A DNA stretch of 27,068 bases from MGBC163016 sp964462135 (GCA_964462135.1 CAYWWK010000025.1:1-27068), one strand, 5' to 3'; shown: positions 1 through 8,263, counted from the stretch's first letter. The notes: generated by a model not told the origin, from the letters alone. Translations and numbers: made by a program.

Positions 1-264
1 GCAGACCACCTCTGCATTCACTGTCGCCCTTCGGGCGAAGACCATCGCTTCGCGTCTCGGTTGTCACGTGCCCCGGGTGAGGCAAGCCGCATGCTTTGCA
101 TGACGAAGGCTGAAGCCTTCGCTACACGCTACGAGGGAGATGCGAGGTTCACTCGGGTGGGGCAGTTGAAAAGAAGGTGGCGCCGTATGGGGTTGGTCGG
201 CCCGTGTGTCCTTTCTGGCGCCTATATATTTCAGATGAACCTGTCAGGTTGACTGTAGCGGAAG
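1..264 (+). repeat. Intergenic repeat element, copy A (cut by window edge)
   Basis: Shares an ordered series of blocks with the copy at 14973-15235: the arm GCAGACCACC followed by TCTGCATTCACTG, the hairpin TCGCCC-TTC-GGGCGA, a TTCGCGTCT block, GTGCCCCGGGTGAGG, GAAAAGAAGGTGGCGCCGTA, a second GGCGCC, and finally CAGGTTGAC.GTAGCG. Compared with the other copy it carries about 85 extra bases (about 82-167) that match the repeat units at 25045-25148. The first base lies inside a hairpin arm, so the element starts left of the window. I see no convincing gene in it; the open frames lack ribosome sites and recognisable products. Confidence 0.75.
104..126 (-). repeat. REP-like palindrome, GTAGCG family
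   Basis: On the minus strand this reads TGTAGCG followed by the palindrome CGAAGGCT-TC-AGCCTTCG. It differs at one base from 15213-15235 and is related to 310-332 and 22756-22778. Each copy is intergenic. Confidence 0.7.
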
Positions 265-265
265 C
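238..265 (+). repeat. Short dispersed repeat with AACCTGTCAGGTT dyad
   Basis: The palindrome AACCTG-T-CAGGTT is followed by GACTGTAGCGGAAG. The whole block recurs inverted at 26328-26356 with few mismatches. The core CTGTCAGGTTG appears again at 529-539, just upstream of the rpn gene. It may be the end of a repeat element or a protein-binding dyad; the sequence does not decide. Confidence 0.6.
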
Positions 266-510
266 CGTCCGCGCAGTGGCGGCTTGTCGCGTGCCAGTAA
301 GGTGGCATTCGCAGGCTGAAGCCTGCGCTACGAGCCTGCGCTACGAAGATCGGGAGTCACTCCCGAGGGTTGCAGGACGCAAGCCTGCGCTACGAGACTG
401 CGCTACCAAGAGTAGAGTGGGTGCGGAATTCAGTGCAGATTTCGCTGAATCGCAGATGATATTTTGCAGAACAGAGGGGAATCACCTCTCAACGCATGAT
501 CGTTTTCCAA
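265..510. other. Intergenic region with repeat remnants, no gene seen
   Basis: Apart from the REP-like copy at 310-332, this stretch contains further degenerate CCTGCGCTACG pieces (about 333-345 and 383-412) and a perfect 15-base palindrome CGGGAGT-C-ACTCCCG at 351-365. I see no supported coding sequence or RNA gene. Confidence 0.6.
310..332 (-). repeat. REP-like palindrome, GTAGCG family
   Basis: The palindrome CGCAGGCT-GA-AGCCTGCG is followed by CTACG. Read on the minus strand it matches 22756-22778 except for one base in the loop. Confidence 0.75.
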
Positions 511-539
511 TTGACGTCTGACAAATATCTGTCAGGTTG
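511..539 (+). promoter_or_regulatory. Possible regulatory dyad upstream of rpn
   Basis: A TTGACG hexamer at 511-516 is followed by the inverted repeat CTGACA-AATATC-TGTCAG at 518-535, which runs into the repeated core CTGTCAGGTTG. No good -10 hexamer lies at standard spacing from the TTGACG, so promoter activity is not established. The dyad could be an operator or simply the end of a repeat element. Confidence 0.3.
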
Positions 540-582
540 TGTCTGTAGGCTTGTCCTGTTTTCGTTTGAGAAAGGATAGGCC

Positions 583-1554
583 ATGAGAAACGGCATGTTG
601 GAAATCAAGGACGCTCCCATGTTCGGTCGAGTCATGCGCAATCCCGATATCTGCAAAGGGGTGCTGGAACGCATTCTGGGTATCTCTGTGGGACACATCG
701 AATACCTCAACACCGAGCAGGTCTTCGATCCAGCAACGGATGCAAAGGGCGTGCGCATGGATGTGTTCGCCAAAGACAACAACCGTGTTTTCAACATAGA
801 GATGCAAAGGGCAGATGCGGTGGCCCTTGGCAAGCGCCTTCGCTATTACCAGGCTTCCATGGATACCGCTATCCTTGACAAGGGAGAGGACTACGATCAG
901 CTTTCTGAGAGTTACGTGATATTCATCTGCATGAACGATCCCTGTGCATGCAGCCTTCCTCTCTACTGCTTCGAACGAACCTGCAAAGCGAATCCCAATG
1001 CACAGATAGGAGACGCCTCTCATTGGATTGTGGTGAATGCATCAGCGTGGGAGCAGGTCGAGGACGCGAGCCTTGCCGCCCTGTTAGAATACATCTTTGA
1101 TGGAAATGTGTGCGAAGATGACCTTGTCACCAAGATTGACCGTGCTGTCTTGACTGTGAATGCCGATGCGATATGGAGGAGGAACGCCATGGGTTTCATG
1201 ACACTGGAGCACCATTATCGCGTGCAGATGAGGGCGGCTACTCGCGAAGGCCTCGAAAAAGGCTTCGAACAAGGCCTTCAGGAAGGGCGCAGAAAAGGGC
1301 TCGAAGAGGGTTTGCAGGAAGGCCTTCAGGAAGGGCGCACTGCAGGTCTGCAAGAGGGTTTGCAGGAAGGGCGCGCTGCGGGGTTGCAGGAAGGCATTCA
1401 AGAGGGCATTCAAGAGGGCATTCAAGAGGGCGAGAGTCGCTATGCCATTCTCGTTGACAAACTGCTTGAGCAGAAGCGCTTTGATGACCTCAAGCGCTCA
1501 GCCGACGATACGGCCTTCAGACAGCAGCTCTTTGAGGAATTCCACTTGATCTGA
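583..1554 (+). CDS. Rpn/YhgA-like PD-(D/E)XK nuclease with C-terminal repeat tail
   Basis: A 323-residue protein of the Rpn family (PDDEXK nuclease, 'recombination-promoting nuclease/putative transposase'). The N-terminal ~200 residues hold the nuclease fold: an aspartate in GVRMDVFAKDNN (near residue 62) and the acidic/Gln strand NIEMQ (near residues 73-77) fit the D...ExQ active site, and YYQASMD is also typical of the family. From about residue 215 the protein becomes a tetrapeptide-like series (EGLQEG, GLQEGR, EGIQEG), followed by a short end with IL.DKLLEQKRFDDLKR. Start ATG 583 has AAAGGA six bases upstream. Family members are DNA endonucleases linked to recombination and, in E. coli, phage defence. 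It stands alone between repeat-rich DNA and a minus-strand operon. The family call is secure; the biological role here is inferred. Confidence 0.9.
   Translation: MRNGMLEIKDAPMFGRVMRNPDICKGVLERILGISVGHIEYLNTEQVFDPATDAKGVRMDVFAKDNNRVFNIEMQRADAVALGKRLRYYQASMDTAILDKGEDYDQLSESYVIFICMNDPCACSLPLYCFERTCKANPNAQIGDASHWIVVNASAWEQVEDASLAALLEYIFDGNVCEDDLVTKIDRAVLTVNADAIWRRNAMGFMTLEHHYRVQMRAATREGLEKGFEQGLQEGRRKGLEEGLQEGLQEGRTAGLQEGLQEGRAAGLQEGIQEGIQEGIQEGESRYAILVDKLLEQKRFDDLKRSADDTAFRQQLFEEFHLI
1189..1554 (+). CDS. Candidate internal gene: short C-terminal Rpn product (RpnS-like)
   Basis: Inside rpn, in the same frame, ATG 1189 is preceded by GGAGGAGG at 1175-1182 with a six-base spacer, a stronger ribosome site than that of the full-length gene. 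Translation from here would give a 121-residue protein (residues 203-323 of Rpn) containing only the repeat tail and the C-terminal end, without the nuclease residues. In E. coli, Rpn genes are reported to make such short in-frame products that restrain the full-length nuclease. By analogy this would be an intragenic antitoxin. The start signal is seen directly; expression and function are inference. Confidence 0.45.
   Translation: MGFMTLEHHYRVQMRAATREGLEKGFEQGLQEGRRKGLEEGLQEGLQEGRTAGLQEGLQEGRAAGLQEGIQEGIQEGIQEGESRYAILVDKLLEQKRFDDLKRSADDTAFRQQLFEEFHLI
1393..1428 (+). repeat. Perfect 12-bp tandem repeat (x3) in rpn
   Basis: The unit GGCATTCAAGAG occurs three times without mismatch, each coding G-I-Q-E. 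It is the most recent-looking part of a longer degenerate repeat region (about 1269-1434) coding GLQE-type units. Because 12 is a multiple of three, gain or loss of units would keep the frame. Confidence 0.9.
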
Positions 1555-1631
1555 TCTTGCTTCTGCTGCAGTGGAGACTGCAATCGAGGCAGCATGCCTG
1601 CACCTTTGAGAGGGTCGCTCGAATCCAACCT

Positions 1632-3485
1632 CTACGGACGTCGCGGCTTCAACCACTCCAGCCATGTTTCAGCTGCTGCTTGGGAGACGTCTATCAGCGA
1701 AACGGTGGTTCCTCCCACCCCTGCGGCTGTGCAGGCATTGATCGTGGCCGTCTTCGCCCGACGTTGCAAGGGATTCGCCTTGGTGTATCCGTATTGGATC
1801 TTCACGCGAGGGAAGGTGATGCTCTCTGTTGACAGTCCTCCGTTGAAAAGACGCATGAATCTTCGGTTGACCGCGAAGCTTGATTCGCGATACCACAGCA
1901 CGGTGCGCACCGCATCCAATACCATCAAAAGGGCACCAAGCCCCACCAGCACGTAGGCGCCTACGGTGATGGCGGTCAAGGCAATGAGGTCATCAACGGT
2001 GGCTGCAAACGATGCGTCGCTGCCCGCTATCGCGTTCATCACGAACATCACGATCGCCGAGAAAACGATCAGCCAGAATCCGCCGCCCTGCCACAGGCAT
2101 CGTCGTATCAATCCCCGGCGCAACGCTGCCTTCGCCAGCCTCTGATCGTCGGTGGGAATGTCAGCGAATTCCGGCACCATTCCATCAAGGACCTCTTGGA
2201 CGCGGCTCTTCTTCAGGAATGGATGAATGACGATGCCGTTTTGGGCCAGCGACTTGTTCTGATTCGATTGATCTTCAGGGCCTGCGGCATCCACTTTGCC
2301 CACACTCAGTTCGCAATACCCAATAACCTTGCGAATGAATGTCTGCTTCACGATGACTGACTGGATGCGATCGATGCTCACGCTCTGCGTTTGATGCTGA
2401 AGCAGACCGCGCTCGATCTCGATGCGGTTCCCACGTCGACGAGCGTGGAAGCCGCCAAAGGACAGGCAGGCATTGAGTATCGAAAACAGCCACACCACCA
2501 ACGTGATTCCCAGCAACGCCAGGATACCGAAGGTGATCATCACCTCGATCCCGAACATCTGGCTTGAGGAGGCAAGGGTGCCGGCGACAACATCACCGCT
2601 GTCAGGGAAGATGTCGAAGATACTGCTTGCGAACTGGCCGATGGCCGCGATGACCACCAGTATGGCCACCGCAAAACCAGTGCTGTTCGACAGGCCCGTG
2701 AAGATCAGCTCCTTGTTGGAGAGTCGATATTCGAAGGATGCAGCCTCATGGATGACTGCGCTGCCCGCGAATACCCCACCCAGCTCATCCCAGACAGCTT
2801 CTCCGGTATCAAGGATGTTCCCCTGCGCAGCAGCTGGTGCCGAGGTGGCAGGTGCGGTTCCCACAGGAAGGGGGTCTGATGTGACGGGAGCGCTTGCTGT
2901 GACTGTCGGCGTCGAGGCGCCCGAAACGGACTGCTGCTTGCGGGCATACAGACTCAGCCGCAATGTGTCGGCCTGCTGCTTGGTGAGATACGGCACGAGG
3001 ATGGCGTTGTTGCTGGCACCCCCCGCCGTGTCGATGGCGATGTTGCATACGCCGAAGATGCGTTGGATGAGGCTCGCCTTCTGATCAACCGACTGGATCT
3101 TCGCATAGGGCACATGCATGCGCTTCTTGGTGAGAATGCCCGAATAGAGGCTGAATTCCTCAGGACCCAATTCATACCAGAGGTGACGGTAGGCCCATGC
3201 ATGGATACCCACGAGAATGCCGAAGATCACGAGAACGCCTCCAATGAGGAGGCCTATGATGATCAGACCGGCGAAGGCGCTGGTGGGTCCTGCGGCGGCA
3301 GAAGCGAAAAGGCTTGCCAATGATGAGAACGAGCCAATGATCACGACGAAGAGAAGCCAGCCAAGGGAACGAAGGCTGCCCAGCCAGATGTAGCTGTGGT
3401 GGACGCGCTGTCGGGCATCAGGGTGCGCTCCGACCGCAGCCGTTGGCATGGGTTGGGGTTGTTGGGGTGTTGGCGCGGTTTTCAT
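1632..3485 (-). CDS. PH domain-containing membrane protein, YdbT-like
   Basis: A 617-residue membrane protein with repeated bacterial PH (bPH2/DUF304) domains. The first follows a pair of membrane segments (about residues 32-60 and 70-98): YELGPEEFSLYSGILTKKR then VPYAKIQSVDQK. A second, IEIERGLLQHQTQSV.SIDRIQSV, lies in the middle after another membrane pair. A third, at the C-terminus, has FMRLFNGGLSTES.TFPRVKIQ. The N-terminus is Pro/Gln-rich and a Pro/Ala/Thr-rich linker separates domains one and two, making it longer than typical YdbT proteins. Its ATG overlaps the stop of the upstream YdbS-like gene (TGATG at 3487-3483), so the two are translationally coupled. In Bacillus subtilis the YdbS/YdbT pair is linked to resistance to antimicrobial compounds; a similar envelope role here is only an inference. 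Confidence 0.88.
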   Translation of the reverse strand: MKTAPTPQQPQPMPTAAVGAHPDARQRVHHSYIWLGSLRSLGWLLFVVIIGSFSSLASLFASAAAGPTSAFAGLIIIGLLIGGVLVIFGILVGIHAWAYRHLWYELGPEEFSLYSGILTKKRMHVPYAKIQSVDQKASLIQRIFGVCNIAIDTAGGASNNAILVPYLTKQQADTLRLSLYARKQQSVSGASTPTVTASAPVTSDPLPVGTAPATSAPAAAQGNILDTGEAVWDELGGVFAGSAVIHEAASFEYRLSNKELIFTGLSNSTGFAVAILVVIAAIGQFASSIFDIFPDSGDVVAGTLASSSQMFGIEVMITFGILALLGITLVVWLFSILNACLSFGGFHARRRGNRIEIERGLLQHQTQSVSIDRIQSVIVKQTFIRKVIGYCELSVGKVDAAGPEDQSNQNKSLAQNGIVIHPFLKKSRVQEVLDGMVPEFADIPTDDQRLAKAALRRGLIRRCLWQGGGFWLIVFSAIVMFVMNAIAGSDASFAATVDDLIALTAITVGAYVLVGLGALLMVLDAVRTVLWYRESSFAVNRRFMRLFNGGLSTESITFPRVKIQYGYTKANPLQRRAKTATINACTAAGVGGTTVSLIDVSQAAAETWLEWLKPRRP

Positions 3486-3976
3486 CAGACATCTTCCCTT
3501 GCCAGACGGGCCAGTTCAGCGGCCTTATCTCTCAGAGCCTCGGCTTCGGCGCTGTCAAGGCCAGGAATCTCATGAGAGCCTGCTGCATCTGAAACGGTGA
3601 CCGAGGAAAGTCCGAATGCACGAAGGATGGGTCCTTGTCGGGAATCGGTGTTCTGCACCCGTATGAAGGGGATGATGAAGCGCTTTCGCCAGAAGATTCC
3701 TCGAGCGATGTCCAAGTAATCCTCAGAGAGCTGATAGCGCCAACGTGCATAGCGGATAGGGGGCAGCACGACGAGGAACAGCACGAGAAGCAGGACGAAC
3801 AACACCGTGAACACCACGATGAGGCCAAGTGTCCACGTCTCTTCGGGGCTGACGACACTGAAGATGGCGCAGGGAACGATGCAGATGAGGTAGCAGAGCG
3901 TGATCCATATGGCATCATTGATGCGCCAGACGGATTTGATCTTGGGATTGAGCTGTTGGGTGGGCAGTGGTTGCAT
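3485..3976 (-). CDS. PH domain-containing membrane protein, YdbS-like
   Basis: A 163-residue protein with two adjacent membrane segments (about residues 22-42 and 50-76), followed by a single bacterial PH domain (YQLSEDYLDIARGIFWRKR, then PFIRVQNTDSRQGPILRAFG), the standard YdbS layout. I chose ATG 3976 because AAGGA lies five bases upstream and the product begins MQPLPTQQLNPKIKSVWRI, as family members do. The open frame extends to 4078 but that stretch lacks a ribosome site. It is first in a two-gene operon with the YdbT-like gene, and the stop and start overlap. The upstream region 3977-4233 is shared with the divergent fbp gene. Confidence 0.85.
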   Translation of the reverse strand: MQPLPTQQLNPKIKSVWRINDAIWITLCYLICIVPCAIFSVVSPEETWTLGLIVVFTVLFVLLLVLFLVVLPPIRYARWRYQLSEDYLDIARGIFWRKRFIIPFIRVQNTDSRQGPILRAFGLSSVTVSDAAGSHEIPGLDSAEAEALRDKAAELARLAREDV

Positions 3977-4233
3977 ACGTATCCTTCGGTTGAGCCTTGC
4001 AATGCGAACAAGCATACCGGACTTTGCCTCAGTATGGCTGGTATTCAGGAATCCGAGGCCATCCTTGACATGCGTCAATCCTCAGAGGCGTCCCTGTTCC
4101 CTCTCGATGCATGACAGCTCCAAAGGCGTTCCGAGTTTCCTCTTCCTTGGGCCATTCCAGCAGACCATACAGGCCTTGTCCGCGGTTTGGGGCATAATGA
4201 GATCAACATGAAGGCCATCCGAAAGGAGCCCCA

Positions 4234-6186
4234 ATGGATCAAGACGAGCTTCGCTACCTTGAGCTGCTCTCTGAGAAGTTTCCCACCATTGCAGATGCCT
4301 CCGCTGAGATCATCAATCTCTCTGCCGTTCTGAGCCTTCCAAAGGGAACCGAGTTGTTCGCCTCTGACATCCATGGGGAATATGAAGCCTTCGCGCACCT
4401 TCTGAAGAACGGATCAGGGTCGGTGAGGCTGAAGATAGATGATGCGTTCGGGGATGTTCTGACCGAAGCGGAGAAGCGACAACTGGCAACGGTGATCTAC
4501 TATCCGCATGAGAAGATGGACTTGGTGCTGTCGACCGTGACCGATGGGGATGCCTGGCTGCGTGAGACCATCGAGCGCCTTGTGAAGGTAGCAAAGCAGG
4601 CTTCTGGCAAGTATTCGCGCTCCAAAGTGCGCAAAGCGCTTCCTCCTGAGTTCGCCTACGCCATCGAGGAATTGACGACCGAGAACAACCATGCGGTCAA
4701 TCGGGAGCAGTATCATGCCGCCATCATCCAATCGGTTTTGGACACGGGGCGCGGACGTGCGTTCGTGGAAGCGCTTGCGAAGCTGATCCAACGGTTCGCC
4801 GTTGACCATCTCCACATCGTCGGGGATATCTATGATCGTGGACCAGCGCCCGATGCCATCATGGATACGTTGGCGAACTATCATTGCCTGGATATCCAGT
4901 GGGGCAACCATGACATCGTCTGGATGGGGGCAGCTTTGGGGCAGCGGGGATGCATCGCCCATGTCGTTCGCAACTGCGCCCGTTATGGGAATCTATCCAT
5001 CTTGGAAGATGCATACGGCATCAACATCCTGCCGCTTGCATCCTTCGCCATGGATGCATATGCCGATGATCCCTGTGTCGCCTTCGGTCTGAAGGGCAAT
5101 CCAGAGTTGTCCGATCGCCAGCGCGAAGTGGCCATCAAGATACAGAAGGCCATGGCCATCATCCAATTCAAGGTGGAAGGCCAGCTGATAGCCGAGCACC
5201 CTGAATTCGATCTGGATGATCGTCGGCTGCTGCATCTCATCGATTACGAGCGGGGAACCGTCATGTTGGATGGCAGGGAATACGAACTGACGGACAAGCT
5301 GTTCCCCACGGTTGATCCGTCCGATCCCTATCGTTTGACTGAACAGGAAGAAAGCGTGCTGGAGCGCCTTTGCCAGGCCTTCATCGGTTCAGAGAAGCTG
5401 CAGCGCCATATGCGGCTGTTCCTTGAAGTGGGCAGCCTGTACAAGATATCCAATGGCAACCTGCTGTTCCACGCCTGCGTGCCTCTGAATGATGATGGCA
5501 GCTTGAAGGAGGCGAACGTATTCGGCAAGACCTATGCGGGTCGTGCCCTGTATGACGTGTTGGAGCACCATGTCCGTGCGGCCTTCTTCAGCGAAGATGA
5601 AGCCGAACGGGAGCGAAGTCGTGATCTGCTTTGGTGGATGTGGCTTTCGCCGGCATCTCCCCAGTTCGCGAAGAGCAAAATGGCCACGTTCGAGCTGTAC
5701 CTGATCGCAGAGAAGGAGGCGCGCAAGGAGGTCAAGAACACCTTCTATTCATTGACGGACAATCCTGACGCCATGGGAGTCATCTTCCGTGATTTCGGCA
5801 TGGACCCAGAGCATGCGCGCATCATCTGTGGCCATGTGCCCGTCAAGGCGAAGGATGGCGAGGATCCCGTCAAGTGCGGAGGACGCGTACTCACCATCGA
5901 TGGAGGGTTCTCCCGGGCCTATCAGCCCACGACGGGCATCGCGGGATACACGCTCATCTCGAATTCCTACGGATTCGTGCTGGCTGCCCATGAGCCGTTG
6001 GAATCGGCAGCGGCAGCCGTGGAACAGGAACTGGACATCCATTCTTCGCGCCGTGTGGTGGAGCGCGTGGAAGAGCGCACGAAGGTGGCCGACACCGATA
6101 CGGGCACTCGCTTGCAGCAGCGCATCATCGATCTGGAGCGCTTGATGGAGGCATATCAGAGAGGCATGCTTCAAGAGCGTCTTTGA
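4234..6186 (+). CDS. fbp: Class III fructose-1,6-bisphosphatase
   Basis: A 650-residue enzyme of the FBPase class III (Firmicutes-type) family, the normal full length. It hydrolyses fructose 1,6-bisphosphate to fructose 6-phosphate in gluconeogenesis. The metallophosphatase motifs are intact: SDIHGEYEAF (Asp45, His47), VGDIYDRGPAPD and WGNHDIVWMG in the N-terminal half, and ICGHVPVK, then DGGFSRAYQ near the C-terminus. Start ATG 4234 is preceded by AAAGGAG with a seven-base gap. A CATAAT hexamer at about 4192-4197 may be a -10 element, but no good -35 is visible. The gene diverges from the PH-domain operon and is followed after 72 bases by an antiporter gene in the same direction. Confidence in function is very high. 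Confidence 0.97.
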   Translation: MDQDELRYLELLSEKFPTIADASAEIINLSAVLSLPKGTELFASDIHGEYEAFAHLLKNGSGSVRLKIDDAFGDVLTEAEKRQLATVIYYPHEKMDLVLSTVTDGDAWLRETIERLVKVAKQASGKYSRSKVRKALPPEFAYAIEELTTENNHAVNREQYHAAIIQSVLDTGRGRAFVEALAKLIQRFAVDHLHIVGDIYDRGPAPDAIMDTLANYHCLDIQWGNHDIVWMGAALGQRGCIAHVVRNCARYGNLSILEDAYGINILPLASFAMDAYADDPCVAFGLKGNPELSDRQREVAIKIQKAMAIIQFKVEGQLIAEHPEFDLDDRRLLHLIDYERGTVMLDGREYELTDKLFPTVDPSDPYRLTEQEESVLERLCQAFIGSEKLQRHMRLFLEVGSLYKISNGNLLFHACVPLNDDGSLKEANVFGKTYAGRALYDVLEHHVRAAFFSEDEAERERSRDLLWWMWLSPASPQFAKSKMATFELYLIAEKEARKEVKNTFYSLTDNPDAMGVIFRDFGMDPEHARIICGHVPVKAKDGEDPVKCGGRVLTIDGGFSRAYQPTTGIAGYTLISNSYGFVLAAHEPLESAAAAVEQELDIHSSRRVVERVEERTKVADTDTGTRLQQRIIDLERLMEAYQRGMLQERL

Positions 6187-6258
6187 GGCTGGTTGCTCTT
6201 TCGGGTCAACCGTCCCAATCTGGTTTGACGGGGATCGTGCTGGAAAAGGAGAAGCAAG

Positions 6259-7452
6259 GTGGAGAAAGAGCTGGTTACCCTGTTCGTGATCTGCGCTGCT
6301 GCCTTCATCTGCCCCGTACTGGCGGCGCTCATTCCCAAGAAGCTGATCCCTGAAACCGTGTTCTTGCTGCTGGCGGGGATGCTCGTCGGGCCAAATGTCC
6401 TTGGCATTGCCAGCGATGACACAGCCGTCGCATTCCTGTCAGACCTTGGGTTGGGCTTCCTGTTCCTGCTGGCTGGTTACGAGATAGACCCGAAGAAGCT
6501 GTCCAACCGCCAGGGCACGTACGGATTCAGCACGTGGGTCGTCACCCTGGTCATCGCCTTGGGCGTCACAGCGGCTCTTCCAGAGATGCGGGCGAACTTC
6601 ATCGGGTGGATGGCCACGGCCATCGCGCTCACCACCACCGCATTCGGCACCCTGATCCCCATCCTGCAAGACAGGAAACTCATGGGAACGAAACTGGGGG
6701 ACTCAATCCTTGCTTATGGCACCTGGGGAGAGATATGCCCCATCATTGCCATCGCGTTGGTGATGTCCACCCGCAAGACCTGGGTGACCGTTGCCATCCT
6801 TGTCGCCTTTGCCCTGATCGCCGTCATTGCGGCCATCATTCCCCGTCGGCTTTGGGAGAGGGGAACGGCGCTCACGCGCTTCGTCTCACGGAACGCCGAG
6901 ACCAATTCCCAGATGACGGTGCGTGGCGTGATGGTGCTTTTGGTGGGGCTTCTTGCGGTATCGGCCCTGTTCGATCTGGACATCGTCCTCGGGTCATTCG
7001 CCGCTGGCTTCGCGCTGCGCTTCATCATGCCCCATGGAGACCAAGGGTTGGAGCGCAAACTGAACGGCATCGGCTATGGGTTCTTCATCCCCCTCTTCTT
7101 CATTGTAAGTGGCATGGGCATCAGTCCTCAGGCGGTGGCGGAAAGCCCCGGTCCGCTTTGCGTGTTCATAGGATTGCTCCTGCTGGTGAGGGCTCTGCCC
7201 ATTGTGGGAGCCATGCAGCTGAATCCTGATACGAGAGGGTATGACCCTTCAGCGAAGGTGACGGTGGCGCTCTATTGCACGACTGCGTTGCCGCTCATCG
7301 TCGCCGTCACCTCCATTGCGACGGCTGCCGGTGCGATGGATGAGAACACGGCGTCCGTGCTGGTCGCGGCAGGTGGCATCACGGTCTTCGTCATGCCATT
7401 GCTGGCAACCATCACGCTGCGCATTTTGAAGATGCGCTCGAAAAGGCCCTAG
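6259..7452 (+). CDS. Kef-type cation:proton antiporter (CPA2), no RCK domain
   Basis: A 397-residue polytopic membrane protein of the Na+/H+ exchanger fold (CPA2, PF00999). The start region PVLAALIPKKLIPETVFLLLAGMLVGPNVLG and the following LGLGFLFLLAGYEIDP are hallmarks of KefB/C-like transporters. About 11-13 membrane helices fill the protein, and it ends shortly after the last one, so the regulatory TrkA-N domain seen in KefB/KefC is absent. The start is GTG 6259, with AAAAGGAG eight bases upstream; no ATG fits better. It follows fbp in the same direction and ends at a hairpin facing the convergent gene at 7547. The ion transported cannot be read from the sequence. Confidence 0.88.
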   Translation: MEKELVTLFVICAAAFICPVLAALIPKKLIPETVFLLLAGMLVGPNVLGIASDDTAVAFLSDLGLGFLFLLAGYEIDPKKLSNRQGTYGFSTWVVTLVIALGVTAALPEMRANFIGWMATAIALTTTAFGTLIPILQDRKLMGTKLGDSILAYGTWGEICPIIAIALVMSTRKTWVTVAILVAFALIAVIAAIIPRRLWERGTALTRFVSRNAETNSQMTVRGVMVLLVGLLAVSALFDLDIVLGSFAAGFALRFIMPHGDQGLERKLNGIGYGFFIPLFFIVSGMGISPQAVAESPGPLCVFIGLLLLVRALPIVGAMQLNPDTRGYDPSAKVTVALYCTTALPLIVAVTSIATAAGAMDENTASVLVAAGGITVFVMPLLATITLRILKMRSKRP

Positions 7453-7490
7453 CCTTCGCTTCCCTCCAACGGGGGACGGGAAACGAAGGC
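7452..7490. terminator. Hairpin at the antiporter 3' end
   Basis: The arms GCCTTCG-C-TTCCC (7452-7464) and GGGAA-A-CGAAGGC (7478-7490) pair around a 13-base loop, starting at the last base of the antiporter stop codon. No T-run follows on the plus strand. It probably ends or protects the transcript between convergent genes. Confidence 0.5.
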
Positions 7491-7513
7491 CATGCGTTGC
7501 CAGTGCCAACAAC

Positions 7514-7542
7514 GGTGCTGGCAAGACACTGGTGCCAGCACC
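7514..7542. terminator. Second hairpin between convergent genes
   Basis: A perfect ten-base stem, GGTGCTGGCA (7514-7523) with TGCCAGCACC (7533-7542), around a nine-base loop. It lies just past the 3' end of the minus-strand gene ending at 7547. Together with the hairpin at 7452-7490 it probably forms a two-way termination zone. Confidence 0.45.
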
Positions 7543-7546
7543 GGTG

Positions 7547-7954
7547 CTAGTAATAAAACGCCAAAGGCATGAGCAGCACTCCAAGGATGGCACCCAAGAT
7601 GCTGAATGCGACGCTGATGCCCACGCCAACCAAGGCACCGATGCCGGACATCTTCGCGCACTTCGGTTTTGTCTGACGCCAGACGATGAACAGGATGAGG
7701 CCCACGATGGGAAAGAAGAATCCAAGCACCGCCCAGCCGAAGCTGCCACTGTCCACCTCTTGGGGCAGGGGTGCCGCTTGGGCATAGACTGGTTGCTGGT
7801 AGGTAGGCTGCTGGTAGGTGGGCTGTCCCGCTGGCTGCTGATAGGCCTGCTGGTACGCGTCGTTCGTCGGTTGCTGATAGGTTGACTGATAGCCTGCATC
7901 AGATGGTTGAGGCGCTGCTGGAGGCTGGCCGTTTTGCGGATACTGCTCCGTCAT
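7547..7954 (-). CDS. Small membrane protein with YQQP repeats (DUF4190-like)
   Basis: A 135-residue protein. Residues 1-68 are a Gln/Pro/Tyr-rich cytosolic segment with repeated YQQP and TYQQP units. Two hydrophobic stretches follow (GWAVLGFFFPIVGLILFIVW and a second, IGALVGVGISVAFSILGAILGVLLM) joined by a short loop with RQTKPKCAKMSG. This layout matches many actinobacterial DUF4190-like proteins of unknown function. I start at ATG 7954 because GGGAAG sits just upstream; the frame could open at 7975, without a better signal. The repeat segment is read by out-of-frame shadows on the other strand, which I discount. No function is assigned. Confidence 0.75.
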   Translation of the reverse strand: MTEQYPQNGQPPAAPQPSDAGYQSTYQQPTNDAYQQAYQQPAGQPTYQQPTYQQPVYAQAAPLPQEVDSGSFGWAVLGFFFPIVGLILFIVWRQTKPKCAKMSGIGALVGVGISVAFSILGAILGVLLMPLAFYY

Positions 7955-8263
7955 GGGCTTCCCTTTCCCTTGCATTTCCCAAAACGATACGAATTGTAGC
8001 CATAGAAGGCGAACAGCCGACTGAGGTTCCTGCCCATTCCGCGGCGTTTCTTGCGAATGGGCCTCTCACCGAAGCCAAGGCTGAGTGCCATGATAGCCGA
8101 AGGACAACTTCGGCGAGAAGGAATCCAGGGGAACAGGAGGGCAACGAATCGTTCGTTGGAAGACAACGGACAGCTGTTGATTCGAACGATGTGTACGGGT
8201 GCATGCATCATGAACGCACTGATGAAAGGATCGAGAAGATCCCGTGGACAAAAGGAGAGAACA

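Noticed and set aside
61..521. Two overlapping plus-strand open frames in the left intergenic region
   Set aside because: They are built from repeat sequences, have no ribosome sites and no recognisable protein features.
532..1023. Minus-strand 163-codon frame opposite rpn
   Set aside because: It is a mirror of a well-supported plus-strand gene and has no family features.
8051..8263. N-terminal extension of the LEA-like gene
   Set aside because: The true start at 8264 has AAAGGAG at good spacing and the upstream codons have a different composition.
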